NCBI GenBank assembly: GCA_910595805.1
Contig: CAJVCK010000008.1
Coordinates: 1-52,352, forward strand
Source of the DNA: an uncultured Candidatus Thioglobus sp.
Lineage (GTDB): Bacteria; Pseudomonadota; Gammaproteobacteria; PS1; Thioglobaceae
Length of the DNA: 52,352 bases
Reading direction: 5' to 3'
The notes below the pieces were generated by a model. That model saw nothing but the letters and a program-made list of their open reading frames with translations, was not told the origin of the DNA and ran no database searches. The stretch's first letter is position 1. The number at the start of each line of letters is the position of its first letter. The translations under genes were made by a program, and so were the position numbers. Positions 17,447-27,604 of the stretch are shown piece after piece.

Positions 17447-19546
17447 CTATACTCGTGAAACAGAGTGTACAGATTCTAAGCTTTTTATTGAATATAGGGC
17501 TTCATCTAGCTTACCAATATTTGAAACACTAATCACTAATTTGATTGCTTTCATTAAATGATCATTTTCCTCTACTTCTATGTGTTCGATGTTAACGCCG
17601 ATTAGGGCGACAGCATTCGCAATAGAGGCCAACATACCACGACGATTTTCTACTTGAACTCGTATCAATACTTCAAATTCTTCATTTTCATCTGCATCCC
17701 AATCAATATCTAGCCATTGTTCATTTTTTTGTTTAGCATGATTCAAGTTGCCACAATCAAAACGATGCATTACCAAACCCTTGGAACGGGTTAATACACC
17801 GGCCACCTTGTCACCAGGAATTGGATAACAGCAATGCGCAAAACTAATCGATCTCCCTTTTGTTTGTTTAATGTTAATGCTTTTAACAAAATCTTCGCAG
17901 CTATCATTTTTAAATTTATTTAGTACAATAGAAACTAGTATTTCAGATAGTCCAATCTTCATATAAAGTTCTTCTTTAGAGTCACACTTTAAATCTTCTA
18001 AACAATCCTTCCATCTGTTTTCACTTATTGACTCACTAACAGCTTGATAGTTAAGTGCATTGGTTAATAAATATTCACCCAGCTGTATTAATTCATCAGT
18101 AGAATCTAATTTCAGTTTAGCTTTAATTGAAGATTTGGCTTTAGCGGTAATAGCTATCTGTAACCATGATGGATGTGGCGTGGCACGTTTATCTGTAACA
18201 ATCTCAATAGTTTGTCCAGATTTAAGCACTGTAGAAATAGAAGCATTAACTTGGTCGACACTAGCTTTAACGGTTCGATTGCCTATATTAGTATGAATGG
18301 CATAAGCAAAATCTAACACCGTTGATTTATAAGGCAATTGGATAATATCTCCTGTCGGCGTAAATACAAATACTTCTGAAGGAAATAAATCTGCCTTTGT
18401 TTCTTCTAAAAATTCAATTGAAGTGCCTGAATTTTTCTGAATATCTAATAAAGAGCCTAGCCAATTACTGGCCAATTCAGCAGAATTACTAGGATCGCTC
18501 TTATAATGCCAATGCGCTGCAATGCCATATTCTGACACAAAGTGCATCTCCTCTGATCGAATTTGAACCTCAATAAAAATTTTGTTTGGTCCAAATAAAA
18601 CTGTATGTAGTGATTGATACCCATTGGATTTAGGTAAAGCCACATAGTCTTTAAATTTACCTGGCAATGGTTTGTATAAATTATGAATAACACCCAGCGT
18701 TTGATAACACATTGGCACATCATCTACAACCACTCTAAAAGCATACATATCAAGCACTTGAGAGAACTTAAGCTGCTTATTTTTCATTTTTTTATAAATA
18801 CTACAAGGTTGTTTTTGACGTCCATATATCTTAAAACTACTCACCCCTTCTTGCGCCAAACGACTTTCTATTTCGTTTTGAATATGTTTAATAATTTTCT
18901 TACGATTGCCACATTGTTTTTTAATTTGACGTACTAATATCTTGTGACGATAAGGATGAATAATCTCAAAACACAAGTTATCTAATTCCACTCTTATGTT
19001 ATTCAAGCCCAATCTTCTGGCAATTGGCGCATGAATTTCAGTCGTTTCTTTGGCAATTCTAAGTTGCTTTTCTCGACTCATAGACTTAAGTGTGCGCATA
19101 TTATGCAAGCGGTCTGCCAGCTTAATCATAATTACTCGCATATCGCTAGTCATAGCTAAAAACAACTTTCTAAAATTTTGTGCTTGTTTTTCTATGTTTG
19201 AATGAAACTCTAATCCTGTTAATTTTGAAACGCCTTGCACGATATGTGCGACTTCATCACCAAAATCTTGACTAATATTTTCGTACGTTAATGTAGTATC
19301 TTCGATACAGTCGTGCAGCAAGGCTGCAACAATACAAAAGGAGTCTAACTTTAGTTCAGCTAAAATCATTGCCACATTAATTGGGTGAAACACATAAGCT
19401 TCACCAGAGCGACGAAATTGGCCATCATGCGCAGTTGCAGCAGCAATATAGGCTTGATAAACATTCTCAACCTGATCTGCTGACATGTAAGTATCTAATG
19501 TCTCACACAGGTCACTAATTAAAATTCTTTTTTCAAATAATTTCAT
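17447..19546 (-). CDS. spoT: Bifunctional (p)ppGpp synthetase/hydrolase, Rel/SpoT type
   Basis: Makes and degrades the stringent-response alarmone. Domains in order over 699 residues: an HD hydrolase with intact metal ligands (H54, HD at about 78-79, ED at about 82-83), a synthetase (YGRQKQPCSIYKKM, DMYAFRVVV, LPKSNGYQSLHT, EVQIRSEEMH), TGS (FVFTPTGDIIQLP), and a C-terminal region with an ACT domain (VQVENRRGMLASIANAV). The intact HD site indicates hydrolase activity, unlike RelA, so SpoT/Rel is the better name. The usual neighbours rpoZ and gmk are absent. It is divergent from bamD with a 97-bp gap. Confidence 0.93.
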   Translation of the reverse strand: MKLFEKRILISDLCETLDTYMSADQVENVYQAYIAAATAHDGQFRRSGEAYVFHPINVAMILAELKLDSFCIVAALLHDCIEDTTLTYENISQDFGDEVAHIVQGVSKLTGLEFHSNIEKQAQNFRKLFLAMTSDMRVIMIKLADRLHNMRTLKSMSREKQLRIAKETTEIHAPIARRLGLNNIRVELDNLCFEIIHPYRHKILVRQIKKQCGNRKKIIKHIQNEIESRLAQEGVSSFKIYGRQKQPCSIYKKMKNKQLKFSQVLDMYAFRVVVDDVPMCYQTLGVIHNLYKPLPGKFKDYVALPKSNGYQSLHTVLFGPNKIFIEVQIRSEEMHFVSEYGIAAHWHYKSDPSNSAELASNWLGSLLDIQKNSGTSIEFLEETKADLFPSEVFVFTPTGDIIQLPYKSTVLDFAYAIHTNIGNRTVKASVDQVNASISTVLKSGQTIEIVTDKRATPHPSWLQIAITAKAKSSIKAKLKLDSTDELIQLGEYLLTNALNYQAVSESISENRWKDCLEDLKCDSKEELYMKIGLSEILVSIVLNKFKNDSCEDFVKSINIKQTKGRSISFAHCCYPIPGDKVAGVLTRSKGLVMHRFDCGNLNHAKQKNEQWLDIDWDADENEEFEVLIRVQVENRRGMLASIANAVALIGVNIEHIEVEENDHLMKAIKLVISVSNIGKLDEALYSIKSLESVHSVSRV

Positions 19547-19643
19547 TTATAGATATTTCATAAAAACTTAGTCATTCTTTGCCATTATAATCTAGTGTCA
19601 ATCAGTATAATGCTGGCATATTAGATAAAAAATTCCAATTAAA

Positions 19644-20450
19644 ATGAAAAACAAAAATAGCTTCTATGCCCTGTTGCACAGTGCAAAATTGATTTTAATA
19701 TTACCGTTATTAATACTTTCATTAAGCGGGTGTTTTTGGTCAGAAGAAGAAGTTAAAAGAGAATCTATTACTAAAGGGTTGTCACCCAAAGCCTTCTTTA
19801 ATGAAGCCAAGCAAGAACTATCAAACAATGCAACTGATAAAGCTATCGAGCTATTTGAGCAACTACAAGCAGCCTATCCAGGCTCAAAATACGCTCTACA
19901 ATCCAAGCTAGAAATCGCTTACGCATTATACAAAGGTGAGGATTATGATCAAGCTATTGATCGCCTTAATAACTACATTAAACTTTATCCAGAGCATTTT
20001 TCAACACCGTATGCTTATTACCTACGAGGCATAATTTCAGAAGATAAATCTCGGTCTATTCTAGATGATTTCATTACCGACAATGCACAGCGTGATGTTG
20101 ACAGTGTGCGTGATGCGTTTAACTATTACATGGTTTTAATTGATAAATTTCCAACAACTGAATACGCATCAGAAGCTAAATCACGTTTAATCGTACTTAG
20201 AAATATCTTGGCAAGACATGAATTGTTTGTTGCGATTTTCTATAGCAAGAGAAATGCCAATATTGCAGCTGTCAACCGATGTAAATACATTATTGAAAAA
20301 TATCCCAATACGCCATCAGTGCCAGCAGCACTGCATTTAATGGCTTATAATTACGATAAAGTTGGCATGGAAAAATTAGCAAAAGATGCACGTCGTGTAC
20401 TCAAAAAGAGCTACCCCTTATATGAACCACACTACTCTTTAGAAGACTAA
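19644..20450 (+). CDS. bamD: Outer membrane assembly lipoprotein BamD
   Basis: Essential BAM-complex lipoprotein for outer-membrane beta-barrel insertion. The 268 residues begin with a lipoprotein signal whose lipobox LSGC puts the modified Cys at about 30. TPR units follow (ATDKAIELFEQLQAAYPGS, GEDYDQAIDRLNNYIKLYP, DAFNYYMVLIDKFPTTEYA, NRCKYIIEKYPNTPSVPAAL), the BamD pattern. A TATAAT lies at 19606-19611 without a good -35. It is followed 18 bp later by the MFS gene. Confidence 0.93.
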   Translation: MKNKNSFYALLHSAKLILILPLLILSLSGCFWSEEEVKRESITKGLSPKAFFNEAKQELSNNATDKAIELFEQLQAAYPGSKYALQSKLEIAYALYKGEDYDQAIDRLNNYIKLYPEHFSTPYAYYLRGIISEDKSRSILDDFITDNAQRDVDSVRDAFNYYMVLIDKFPTTEYASEAKSRLIVLRNILARHELFVAIFYSKRNANIAAVNRCKYIIEKYPNTPSVPAALHLMAYNYDKVGMEKLAKDARRVLKKSYPLYEPHYSLED

Positions 20451-20468
20451 AAAAACCAAAAGACCTCT

Positions 20469-21638
20469 ATGAACAAACAAGAGCGTTTTTTCGCGCTTAA
20501 AATCTCATCTATTATGGCAACCCGCATGTTCGGGTTATTTATGATATTTCCAGTATTTTCAGTTTATGCCGCCCAATATGAGAATACCACGCCCTATCTA
20601 ATTGGTCTTGCTATTGGCATCTATGGTTTAACTCAAGCCTTACTACAAATACCATTTGGCTATCTGTCTGATCAGTATGGTCGCAAACCAATGCTCATCA
20701 TTGGCTTAATTATCTTCTTTATTGGTAGCGTCGTTGCTGCTAACGCAACTGATATTATCGGCGTGGTGGTTGGTAGGGCTTTACAAGGCGGTGGTGCAAT
20801 TTCTGCCGTACTAATGGCTTTCTTGGCTGATTTTGTCTCACCCGATCAGCGCGCCAAGGCTAATGCTTTTGTCGGTATGCAAATCGGCATGGCATTTATG
20901 CTTTCATTGCTCATTGGCCCCCTAATCACGGTTAATTTAGGTATTTCCGGGCTTTTCTGGGTGATTGCCGGCTTGTCTATTATCGCATTAGGTATCGTCT
21001 TTACCCTGCCTCATGTTAAGCCACATGTGCAATACACTTTATCAGTATCAAACATTAAACAAGTGCTAACGGCAAAATTACTTAAATTAGATTTCAGTGT
21101 TTTCACTCTGCACTTAATTTTGACTTGTGCTTTTATTGTAATGCCAAAACTACTGGTAGACAACAATATCGTCGCCACTAATTTGGAAGACAACTGGACC
21201 ATGTATCTACCGGTCATGCTGGTTTCTTTTGTGGGCATGTTGCCAATGATCATTTTGGCTGAAAAATACCACAAACACAAAGCCATGATGCTTACCGCTA
21301 TTAGCATCATGATTATGAGTCAAATCTTGTTTTATCAAACACCGCTAACCTACACCACTTTCTTTATTTTACTGGCGTTGTTTTTTATTGCCTTTAATGC
21401 CATGGAGGCCATGCTGCCATCACTCGTTTCTAAAACTGCAAATAGCGATAAACGCGGTCTAGCAATGGGTATGTATTCCACTTCACAGTTTTTAGGTGCC
21501 TTTATTGGTGGCGTATTTGGTGGGTGGATTTACAACACATACGACCTAAATAGTGTATTCTTATTCACCACATTTATGGCAATAATTTGGTGGGTAGTGA
21601 TACTCACCATAAAACAACAGAAACCAACGGGAGAGTAA
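20469..21638 (+). CDS. Major facilitator superfamily transporter, YajR-like
   Basis: A 389-residue protein with about 12 predicted membrane helices. Motif A ([13 protein letters not shown]) lies between helices 2 and 3, followed by [16 protein letters not shown] in the helix 4-5 area, as in YajR-type drug/proton antiporters. E. coli YajR has an extra cytoplasmic C-terminal domain that is absent here. The substrate cannot be read from the sequence. It lies between bamD and ssb, the latter starting 4 bp after the stop, so co-transcription is likely. Confidence 0.85.
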   Translation: MNKQERFFALKISSIMATRMFGLFMIFPVFSVYAAQYENTTPYLIGLAIGIYGLTQALLQIPFGYLSDQYGRKPMLIIGLIIFFIGSVVAANATDIIGVVVGRALQGGGAISAVLMAFLADFVSPDQRAKANAFVGMQIGMAFMLSLLIGPLITVNLGISGLFWVIAGLSIIALGIVFTLPHVKPHVQYTLSVSNIKQVLTAKLLKLDFSVFTLHLILTCAFIVMPKLLVDNNIVATNLEDNWTMYLPVMLVSFVGMLPMIILAEKYHKHKAMMLTAISIMIMSQILFYQTPLTYTTFFILLALFFIAFNAMEAMLPSLVSKTANSDKRGLAMGMYSTSQFLGAFIGGVFGGWIYNTYDLNSVFLFTTFMAIIWWVVILTIKQQKPTGE

Positions 21639-21642
21639 CAAA

Positions 21643-22110
21643 ATGGCAGGTATTAATAAAGTAATTTTAGTAGGCAACTTAGGTCAAAAACCTGAGGTTA
21701 AATATGCTTCATCAGGCAATGCTATGGCCAATCTTTCTGTTGCTACTTCTGAATCATGGACAGATAAAAATACCGGCCAAAAACAAGAAAAAACAGAATG
21801 GCATCGTGTGAGTTTATTTGGTAAATTAGCTGAAATTGCAGGTCAATACCTAGACAAAGGCTCTAAAGTTTATGTTGAAGGCAAACTTCAAACTCGTAAA
21901 TGGCAAGATAAATCTGGTGCTGATCGCTACACCACTGAAGTGGTAGTTTCAGGCTTTAATGGCACTTTACAAATGCTAGATCGCCAACAAGGTGGCATGG
22001 GTGGTGGCGCCCCACAACAGGCATCTTCCACCCCTCAAGCTCAATCACCAGCACAAGACCCAATTACGCCAGTAGATAACACTGGCTTTGATGACGATAT
22101 CCCGTTCTAG
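21643..22110 (+). CDS. ssb: Single-stranded DNA-binding protein
   Basis: Binds single-stranded DNA during replication, recombination and repair. The N-terminal OB fold spans about residues 1-110 ([52 protein letters not shown]). A flexible Gln/Pro/Gly-rich linker follows, and then the acidic tip DDDIPF that recruits partner proteins. The 155 residues are normal. A good GGGAGAG ribosome site precedes the ATG. It is followed by an intrinsic terminator. Confidence 0.96.
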   Translation: MAGINKVILVGNLGQKPEVKYASSGNAMANLSVATSESWTDKNTGQKQEKTEWHRVSLFGKLAEIAGQYLDKGSKVYVEGKLQTRKWQDKSGADRYTTEVVVSGFNGTLQMLDRQQGGMGGGAPQQASSTPQAQSPAQDPITPVDNTGFDDDIPF

Positions 22111-22147
22111 AAGCTACCTACTACATAAAAGTAAAATTTAATCTATT

Positions 22148-22172
22148 AAACCCTTTTTATACAGGGTTTTTT
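22148..22172 (+). terminator. Intrinsic terminator after ssb
   Basis: A 7-bp stem AAACCCT/AGGGTTT with an 8-nt loop, followed by a T-run, 38 bp after the ssb stop. It ends the bamD-MFS-ssb transcript. Confidence 0.8.
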
Positions 22173-22226
22173 AATTCAAGGATTAATAAATAGAGTGTCT
22201 ATATAGCTTAAACTGACATCATTAAT

Positions 22227-22748
22227 ATGAATATCTTTAAAAAAGTACTACTTATGTCCACCCTGATAAGTTGCATACCTGTGGCTCATGCAACTCTTGA
22301 ATTAGAAAAAGCGGCGCCAAATTTCACCCTGGTTGATCAGCGTAATACGGCGCATACATTGAGTAACTATCAAGGCCAATGGGTGGTGTTATATTTTTAT
22401 CCTAAAGATGACACACCAGGGTGTACGACAGAAGCCTGCAATTTTCGAGATGCGATTAATCATATTATTGCCAAACGCGCTATCGTTTTTGGGATTAGCT
22501 TAGATAATATTGAATCACACCAGCAATTTTCAAAGAAGAATAATCTACCCTTTTCCCTCTTATCCGATCCCGGCGGTAAGATTGCGAAACAGTATGATTC
22601 ACTAGGAGATTATTGGCTAGTTAAGTTTGCTAAAAGGAATAGTTTTATTATTAATCCAACAGGTAATATCGCCAAAATCTACAAAAGTGTAGATCCACAA
22701 ACACATGTTCAACAAGTACTTAAAGATTTATCTACTTTACAGAAATAG
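22227..22748 (+). CDS. Exported peroxiredoxin (Bcp/PrxQ family)
   Basis: Thiol peroxidase of the Bcp/PrxQ type: YPKDDTPGCTTEACNFRD holds the peroxidatic Cys and, five residues on, the candidate resolving Cys; SLLSDPGGKIAKQYDSLG follows. Unlike standard Bcp it has a signal peptide (about residues 1-22, ending VAHA), so it should act in the periplasm. The 173 residues equal the normal Bcp length plus the leader. It is a single gene after the ssb terminator, so it needs its own promoter, which I could not identify clearly. Confidence 0.88.
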   Translation: MNIFKKVLLMSTLISCIPVAHATLELEKAAPNFTLVDQRNTAHTLSNYQGQWVVLYFYPKDDTPGCTTEACNFRDAINHIIAKRAIVFGISLDNIESHQQFSKKNNLPFSLLSDPGGKIAKQYDSLGDYWLVKFAKRNSFIINPTGNIAKIYKSVDPQTHVQQVLKDLSTLQK

Positions 22749-22881
22749 TAAAACCAGTAATATAAGGTAATTTTTTAGTCGCAAGCAACTGTTTTAGTAA
22801 CTCTATTTTAAAGAATATTATATCTCTAGAATTAACAATGGCGAACGCTCTTTGTTGAAGGGTTGTAAGAGTTTTTCAACA

Positions 22882-23949
22882 TTATCTTTGCAACACATAA
22901 ATATTGCCTTGATCTGTTGAAAAATAAATACGCCCTTGTTTATCTATTAGCAAGGATCGTATTCTTTGTTTAAGATCCGTTAGCAATCTTTTTTCAGAAT
23001 CTACGCTTAAATCTTGATCTAAACTGATTTTATTAATATGCTTTCCTCGCAGCGCCCCTGTTAATAAACTGCCAACCCATGATTTAAAGATGTCACCTGT
23101 ATAGATTACTAAATCACTTGGTGCAATAGAAGGCACATAGTATTTAATGGGCTGTTCCATGCCAGCTTTATGGGTGCCTTCACCCACATTAAATGGACCC
23201 CAATATTCTTTACCGTATGAAATCATCGGCCAGCCATAATTAGCACCTTTTTTAATCAAGTTAATCTCATCGCCACCTCGTGGGCCATGTTCTATCGCCC
23301 ATAAACGCTGTTGTTGCTGGTCCCAAACTAATCCTTGAGGGTTTCTATGGCCATAACTCCATATTTCATCTAATGCTTTTTCTGTGCCAACAAATGGATT
23401 GTCTTTTGGAATCGATCCATCTAGATTTAACCTAAGTATTTTTCCCGCATGGTTAGAGAGATCTTGGGCGCTTTCTCGAACCCCACGATCACCAATTGAA
23501 ATATACAAATGTTGCTTACTTATAGCGATTCGACTACCATAATGATGCACATTTTCATTTACAGAATTGGTCATTAACAGGTCTTTCCAGTTGACAATTT
23601 TCTGATTGCTTATTTGAGCACTTGCTAGTGTTGTTGCACTACCACCTTGCACTGGTTTTGAATAAGTAAAGTACAGTTGGTTGCCATTTACGACGATATC
23701 TAGCAACCCACCTTGGCCTTCACTAAGTACTGTTGGAACACCATCTAAATACTCAACTGAGTTTGATTTCAGATTAATAACACCAACCGAGCCTGAGCGC
23801 TGGGTAAATACAATCTCATCATCAGAGATAAAATCCATTCCCCAAACAATAGCAAGCCCGGAAGCGATTTTCTTCAGCTGATAATCAGCTGCTTTAACCG
23901 GTAAGCTTATGAAAGACAGTAATAAAAATCCAATAAGTAGTTTTTTCAC
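22882..23949 (-). CDS. Periplasmic PQQ-dependent sugar dehydrogenase (YliI/Asd family)
   Basis: Beta-propeller oxidoreductase that in related proteins oxidises aldose sugars with pyrroloquinoline quinone. Visible motifs include WGMDFISDDEIVFTQRSG, VHHYGSRIAIS, YISIGDRG, ILRLNLDGSIPKDNPF, YGHRNPQGLVW and EHGPRGGDEINLIKKGANYGWP. The chosen GTG start at 23949 gives a clean signal peptide (VKKLLIGFLLLSFISLPVKA, read with Met first); a TTG at 24009 would put 20 polar residues in front. No PQQ synthesis genes are in the window, so cofactor and substrate remain inferred. Confidence 0.85.
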   Translation of the reverse strand: MKKLLIGFLLLSFISLPVKAADYQLKKIASGLAIVWGMDFISDDEIVFTQRSGSVGVINLKSNSVEYLDGVPTVLSEGQGGLLDIVVNGNQLYFTYSKPVQGGSATTLASAQISNQKIVNWKDLLMTNSVNENVHHYGSRIAISKQHLYISIGDRGVRESAQDLSNHAGKILRLNLDGSIPKDNPFVGTEKALDEIWSYGHRNPQGLVWDQQQQRLWAIEHGPRGGDEINLIKKGANYGWPMISYGKEYWGPFNVGEGTHKAGMEQPIKYYVPSIAPSDLVIYTGDIFKSWVGSLLTGALRGKHINKISLDQDLSVDSEKRLLTDLKQRIRSLLIDKQGRIYFSTDQGNIYVLQR

Positions 23950-24026
23950 ATCAAATTCTTTTTTAATTTTATTAGTATTAAGCCTACTTACTTTCAAGCT
24001 AAAAAGCAATGATTTTCGTTATCTAT

Positions 24027-25277
24027 CTACACGCATAGTAATTCACCCCAATGGGTGGTGAATCGGTTGGATTGAAATTGCGCCCTTGGTAGCCAACGAT
24101 CATTACCCAGTTCGCTAGCATAGCGCAATAAATGCCCATAAGGATGATGACTCAATTGAGTGCTTTTATCATTGGCCGCAAACAAATCTTGCTGATGCTT
24201 GTTAGGGGTTAAGTTGCCCAATATAACACCGCCTTTATAAAACCCGTAACCTGGCTCATAAATTTGCTTTAATAGCTTTGCACACAATGGCACCAATAAC
24301 GCCTCATCACTGAGTGGCACACTGATACCAATAGTTTTTGATAAATTCATACAAGGCGCATTCTTCTTGAAAGGGTTGGTATAAATAAATATACTCATCG
24401 AAGTAGTCGCTAAAGACTGTGTATTAAGCTTATTAACGGCTTTTCTTGTTAATGTGGTTAATGCTTGGTTAATTTCATCAAAATCGCTTAAATCAACCCC
24501 AAATGAACGAGAAGAGGCGATTTGTCGCCTTGGTGGTGTAATTTCTTCAATTGTCAAACAAGAATGCCCATACAATTCACGATAGATGCGCTTTCCATTC
24601 ACACCTAATAACGTTTCAATAATGCCAATATCGGCTTGATAAAAATCAAGTGCAGTTGCAATTCCCACCTTATTTAGCTTTAAGGCTGACTTTGACCCCA
24701 CACCCCAAATATCACCAATAGTTACCGAATCTAGTAGTTTTTCAAAGCGCTCAACAGGCAATGCATCAATATCAAACACTCCATTAAACCTTGGATAGAT
24801 CTTAGCGATACGATTAGCCAGCTTGGCCAAAACTTTAGTACTGCCTATACCAACACAAACAGGTATTCCAGTCCATGACTTAACTTGATTTTTAAGTGTT
24901 TGCATATGGGTATTTAAATTCACCATTAAGCCTGATAGATCTAAAAAACTCTCATCAATCGAATACACCTCTTGTACCGGTGCATACTCACCAACAATAC
25001 TCATTACCCGTGATGACATATCGCCATACAAAGGATAGTTTGAAGATTTAACCACCACTGATTTATTAATCATCAAATCCTTAACTTGATAATATGACAC
25101 ACCCATCTTAATCCCAAGTGCTTTTGCCTCATTCGAGCGTGCAATCACACAGCCATCGTTATTACTCAAAACCACAATCGGCTCGCGCTCTAATTTTGGA
25201 TCAAACACACGCTCACATGAGGCGTAGAAGTTATTGCAATCTACCAGTGCAAACTTTTGTTGATTAAATTTAGGCAT
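24027..25277 (-). CDS. umuC: DNA polymerase V catalytic subunit (Y-family)
   Basis: Error-prone lesion-bypass polymerase. The 416 residues begin with the Y-family active site [13 protein letters not shown] and include [13 protein letters not shown] with its catalytic Asp-Glu pair, the helix-hairpin-helix region [17 protein letters not shown] and a little-finger domain beginning near [10 protein letters not shown]. The ATG overlaps the end of umuD by 8 bp, the normal umuDC arrangement. Confidence 0.95.
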   Translation of the reverse strand: MPKFNQQKFALVDCNNFYASCERVFDPKLEREPIVVLSNNDGCVIARSNEAKALGIKMGVSYYQVKDLMINKSVVVKSSNYPLYGDMSSRVMSIVGEYAPVQEVYSIDESFLDLSGLMVNLNTHMQTLKNQVKSWTGIPVCVGIGSTKVLAKLANRIAKIYPRFNGVFDIDALPVERFEKLLDSVTIGDIWGVGSKSALKLNKVGIATALDFYQADIGIIETLLGVNGKRIYRELYGHSCLTIEEITPPRRQIASSRSFGVDLSDFDEINQALTTLTRKAVNKLNTQSLATTSMSIFIYTNPFKKNAPCMNLSKTIGISVPLSDEALLVPLCAKLLKQIYEPGYGFYKGGVILGNLTPNKHQQDLFAANDKSTQLSHHPYGHLLRYASELGNDRWLPRAQFQSNRFTTHWGELLCV

Positions 25278-25857
25278 ACTGATGAATCACTGAGGTGACT
25301 ACACCCCAAATAATAAGCTCACTGCCCTCACTAATCACGATGTCATCAAACTCAGGGTTTTCTGCCTTTAAAGTAATCTTGCCTTTGTATTTACAAAGGC
25401 GCTTAACCGTAAAATCACCATCCACCACAGCAATTACTATCTTGCCACTTTTAGCAACAAGTGACTTATCTACCACCAAAATATCCCCAGGGTGGATACC
25501 TGCATTTAGCATTGATTCACCTTGTGCACGTACAAAAAAAGTGGCCTCTTTATGATGAATTAAGTGCTTGTTTAAATCCAGCCGATCTTCTAGATGGTCG
25601 TCCGCAGGAGAAGGAAAGCCTGCTTGCACACGTGAGGTAAAAATAGGGGTGGTGATATCGGCTGCGTTATCTGCTGGTAGAGACACAACAACATCATGTT
25701 TTAGTTGCGATTTATACACCTTAAGCGTTGATTTAACCGTATCAACCAGGCTAGCTGGCACACGCATCACCTTGGTGTCTTCCTTGAATTTACCCGAGTT
25801 TTTCTTACGGCCAGCGCCCGCTCTGGCACCACCATGGGTTTGTGTTTTTATATTCAT
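25270..25857 (-). CDS. umuD: UmuD, self-cleaving polymerase V subunit with an N-terminal extension
   Basis: LexA-like protein that is cleaved with RecA help to UmuD', the partner of UmuC. The predicted cleavage pair is A79-G80 in VQAGFPSP (Cys-Gly in E. coli). Catalytic Ser115 (GESM) and Lys152 (DFTVKRL) are present. The segment before the cleavage site is about 55 residues longer than in E. coli and starts with an AT-hook-like [11 protein letters not shown] stretch, a variant also seen in other proteobacteria. The start overlaps a palindrome at 25856-25882. No canonical CTGT-N8-ACAG LexA box is visible nearby, and the ribosome site is weak. Confidence 0.92.
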   Translation of the reverse strand: MNIKTQTHGGARAGAGRKKNSGKFKEDTKVMRVPASLVDTVKSTLKVYKSQLKHDVVVSLPADNAADITTPIFTSRVQAGFPSPADDHLEDRLDLNKHLIHHKEATFFVRAQGESMLNAGIHPGDILVVDKSLVAKSGKIVIAVVDGDFTVKRLCKYKGKITLKAENPEFDDIVISEGSELIIWGVVTSVIHQYA

Positions 25858-25882
25858 TTGAATATTGTAACATTATTCAAAT
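25856..25882. promoter_or_regulatory. Palindrome at the umuD start, candidate operator
   Basis: ATTTGAATA and TATTCAAAT are perfect 9-bp inverted arms around a 9-bp spacer. The site overlaps the umuD start codon in the 62-bp gap shared with the divergent YaiI-family gene. It could be an SOS-type operator in this lineage; the binding protein is unknown. Confidence 0.45.
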
Positions 25883-25919
25883 TATTTTATTCGGCGTTTA
25901 TTTAATTTAAAATATTATT

Positions 25920-26378
25920 ATGAAAAATCAAATATGGGTAGATGCTGACGCTTGCCCAGTAGCAATCAAAGAGATACTATTTAAAGCGGCTGACCGTACA
26001 CAAGTAACAACAACTTTAGTCGCTAATCATGCAATGCACTTACCCTCTTCTCGCTATTTAAGCTTTATTCAAGTGCTTGCAGGATTTGACGTTGCTGATA
26101 ACGAAATTGTTAAACGAATGCATACGGGGGATTTAGTCATCACGAGCGACATACCATTAGCTGATGAGGTCATTACTAAAGGTGGATTAGCCCTTAGCCC
26201 AAGGGGTGAAATATTTAATGCAAATAACATTAAATCGAAACTCAGTATGCGCGACTTTATGGATGTAATACGCTCAAGCGGAGTGCAAACAGGCGGCCCA
26301 TCAGCCTTAAGTCAGGCAGATAAACAATCTTTTGCCAATCAATTAGATCAATGGCTAAACAAACAAGTCAACTCGTAA
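25920..26378 (+). CDS. YaiI/YqxD (UPF0178) family protein
   Basis: A 152-residue member of the UPF0178 family, recognised from [20 protein letters not shown] at the start, [17 protein letters not shown] in the middle and [20 protein letters not shown]. The conserved acidic residues and fold resemble PIN-like nucleases, but no biochemical function is established to my knowledge. It is divergent from umuD. Confidence 0.9.
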   Translation: MKNQIWVDADACPVAIKEILFKAADRTQVTTTLVANHAMHLPSSRYLSFIQVLAGFDVADNEIVKRMHTGDLVITSDIPLADEVITKGGLALSPRGEIFNANNIKSKLSMRDFMDVIRSSGVQTGGPSALSQADKQSFANQLDQWLNKQVNS

Positions 26379-26385
26379 AAACTAA

Positions 26386-26883
26386 CTATCTGCCAAACAT
26401 ATTTTTCATATAGCTACTAGGTGACGTAAAAGAATTTACACCTCGGTTCATATCAAAACGCATACGTTCCATATTTGGCCCCATGGTAGAAACTGATGGT
26501 GCCATTAGGTCTACCGAAGCTCTAAGCCCGTCTAAATCTTCTGACATTAGCTGATACATGTCATACATGTGCTGATCCACTTCTATAAATTCTTGTTTCA
26601 TGACGGAAATATCAGCTGACATGCTAGAAATATCTTTATTCATCGAGCCGATATTCTGATTCATTTGATCTATATTACTGCCCATATTGACCATACTACG
26701 ATTCATCATGCGTATGTCTTGACTCATTGTCTTCATATCAACTGACATTGAGGCCATATTGTTATGCATTGAACGCATAGACAACATCATGTCATACATC
26801 ACAAAAAGCATCACTGCTGCACCCATCCAGGATCCACCAACAATAACAATTACCCCCCAATTTGTTTTCTTTGTATCATTCAT
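26386..26883 (-). CDS. Methionine-rich membrane-anchored coiled-coil protein, function unknown
   Basis: A 165-residue protein with one N-terminal membrane helix (about 10-30) and a long helical region in which Met recurs at roughly seven-residue steps (DMKTMSQDIRMMNRSM, SNIDQMNQNIGSMNKDISSM). About 30 of 165 residues are Met. The heptad spacing predicts a coiled coil with a Met core outside the cytoplasmic membrane. I do not know a characterised homologue. The Met sulfurs could bind Cu(I) or scavenge oxidants; this is speculation. It ends 8 bp from the convergent YaiI gene and follows the gene at 26913 on the same strand. Confidence 0.7.
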   Translation of the reverse strand: MNDTKKTNWGVIVIVGGSWMGAAVMLFVMYDMMLSMRSMHNNMASMSVDMKTMSQDIRMMNRSMVNMGSNIDQMNQNIGSMNKDISSMSADISVMKQEFIEVDQHMYDMYQLMSEDLDGLRASVDLMAPSVSTMGPNMERMRFDMNRGVNSFTSPSSYMKNMFGR

Positions 26884-26912
26884 AAATGGTAATGTTACTT
26901 AATATAAATTAC

Positions 26913-27503
26913 TCATTGAAGCCAATATTTACCCGAAGAATAGATCTTGCCACTTGGGTGATCACGATGACCAAATGGATGCTGTGGTGCAACAATAAAC
27001 TCTTGCAGCATCTCGTCTTCGGCATATAAAGAAAACCCGTTGTTATCGAGTGCTTGCTTGGCTTGATCACTAGAGAAAAAAGTCATTTTGTCAAAAATAC
27101 AGCTGTCATCCATAAAGAAGGTTACTTCGCATCGATTATTGGCACTGGTGATAACTGCCCAGTTGCGCTCACCCATGCCAATTACCTTGCACCAATAGCC
27201 TTCAATAGAAATTGGCGAGCTTGGAAAAGGCTGTTTTAGTGGTGTGAGATCGTCAGTAATAGCGACTTTCTCTCGCATATCGTAGTCTTTATAATCATTT
27301 TCAATGAGATGATTGATTGCCTCTGACGAGGTGTCAAATTGGATGGTTTTATAAACACCAAACACATTGTCTAACAAACTAACACTACATGGGTTGTCAG
27401 TATTGTCAGCATGCTCAATAAAAGCCCAGGCGATGTTAATGTTGGGTGGCGGGGCTTTTTTGTAAAAAAACTGCTTTTGTTTTAAATCTAATTGATTGCT
27501 CAT
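26913..27503 (-). CDS. Hypothetical cytoplasmic protein
   Basis: A soluble 196-residue protein without signal peptide or membrane helix. Two similar halves can be suspected: FGVYKTIQFDTSSEAINHLIEN and CIFDKMTFFSSDQAKQALDNNG both describe a strand followed by a helix, shown here only in part. I do not recognise the family. It lies 29 bp upstream of the Met-rich protein gene and may be co-transcribed with it. Confidence 0.65.
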   Translation of the reverse strand: MSNQLDLKQKQFFYKKAPPPNINIAWAFIEHADNTDNPCSVSLLDNVFGVYKTIQFDTSSEAINHLIENDYKDYDMREKVAITDDLTPLKQPFPSSPISIEGYWCKVIGMGERNWAVITSANNRCEVTFFMDDSCIFDKMTFFSSDQAKQALDNNGFSLYAEDEMLQEFIVAPQHPFGHRDHPSGKIYSSGKYWLQ

Positions 27504-27604
27504 ACTTATTTAACAACAATATAAAGAAACTAATATAAGAAAAATATTATAGTCAAATTCAAATTAATGAAGGCTTATCCTGGTGACAAATAGTAAGCCT
27601 AGAG

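Noticed and set aside
25858..25919. Canonical LexA box before umuDC
   Set aside because: No CTGT-N8-ACAG is present; only the different palindrome at 25856-25882 was found.
27571..27600. Hairpin AGGCTTA/TAAGCCT as terminator of the 27605 gene
   Set aside because: It has a 16-nt loop and no T-run on either strand, so termination is not supported.
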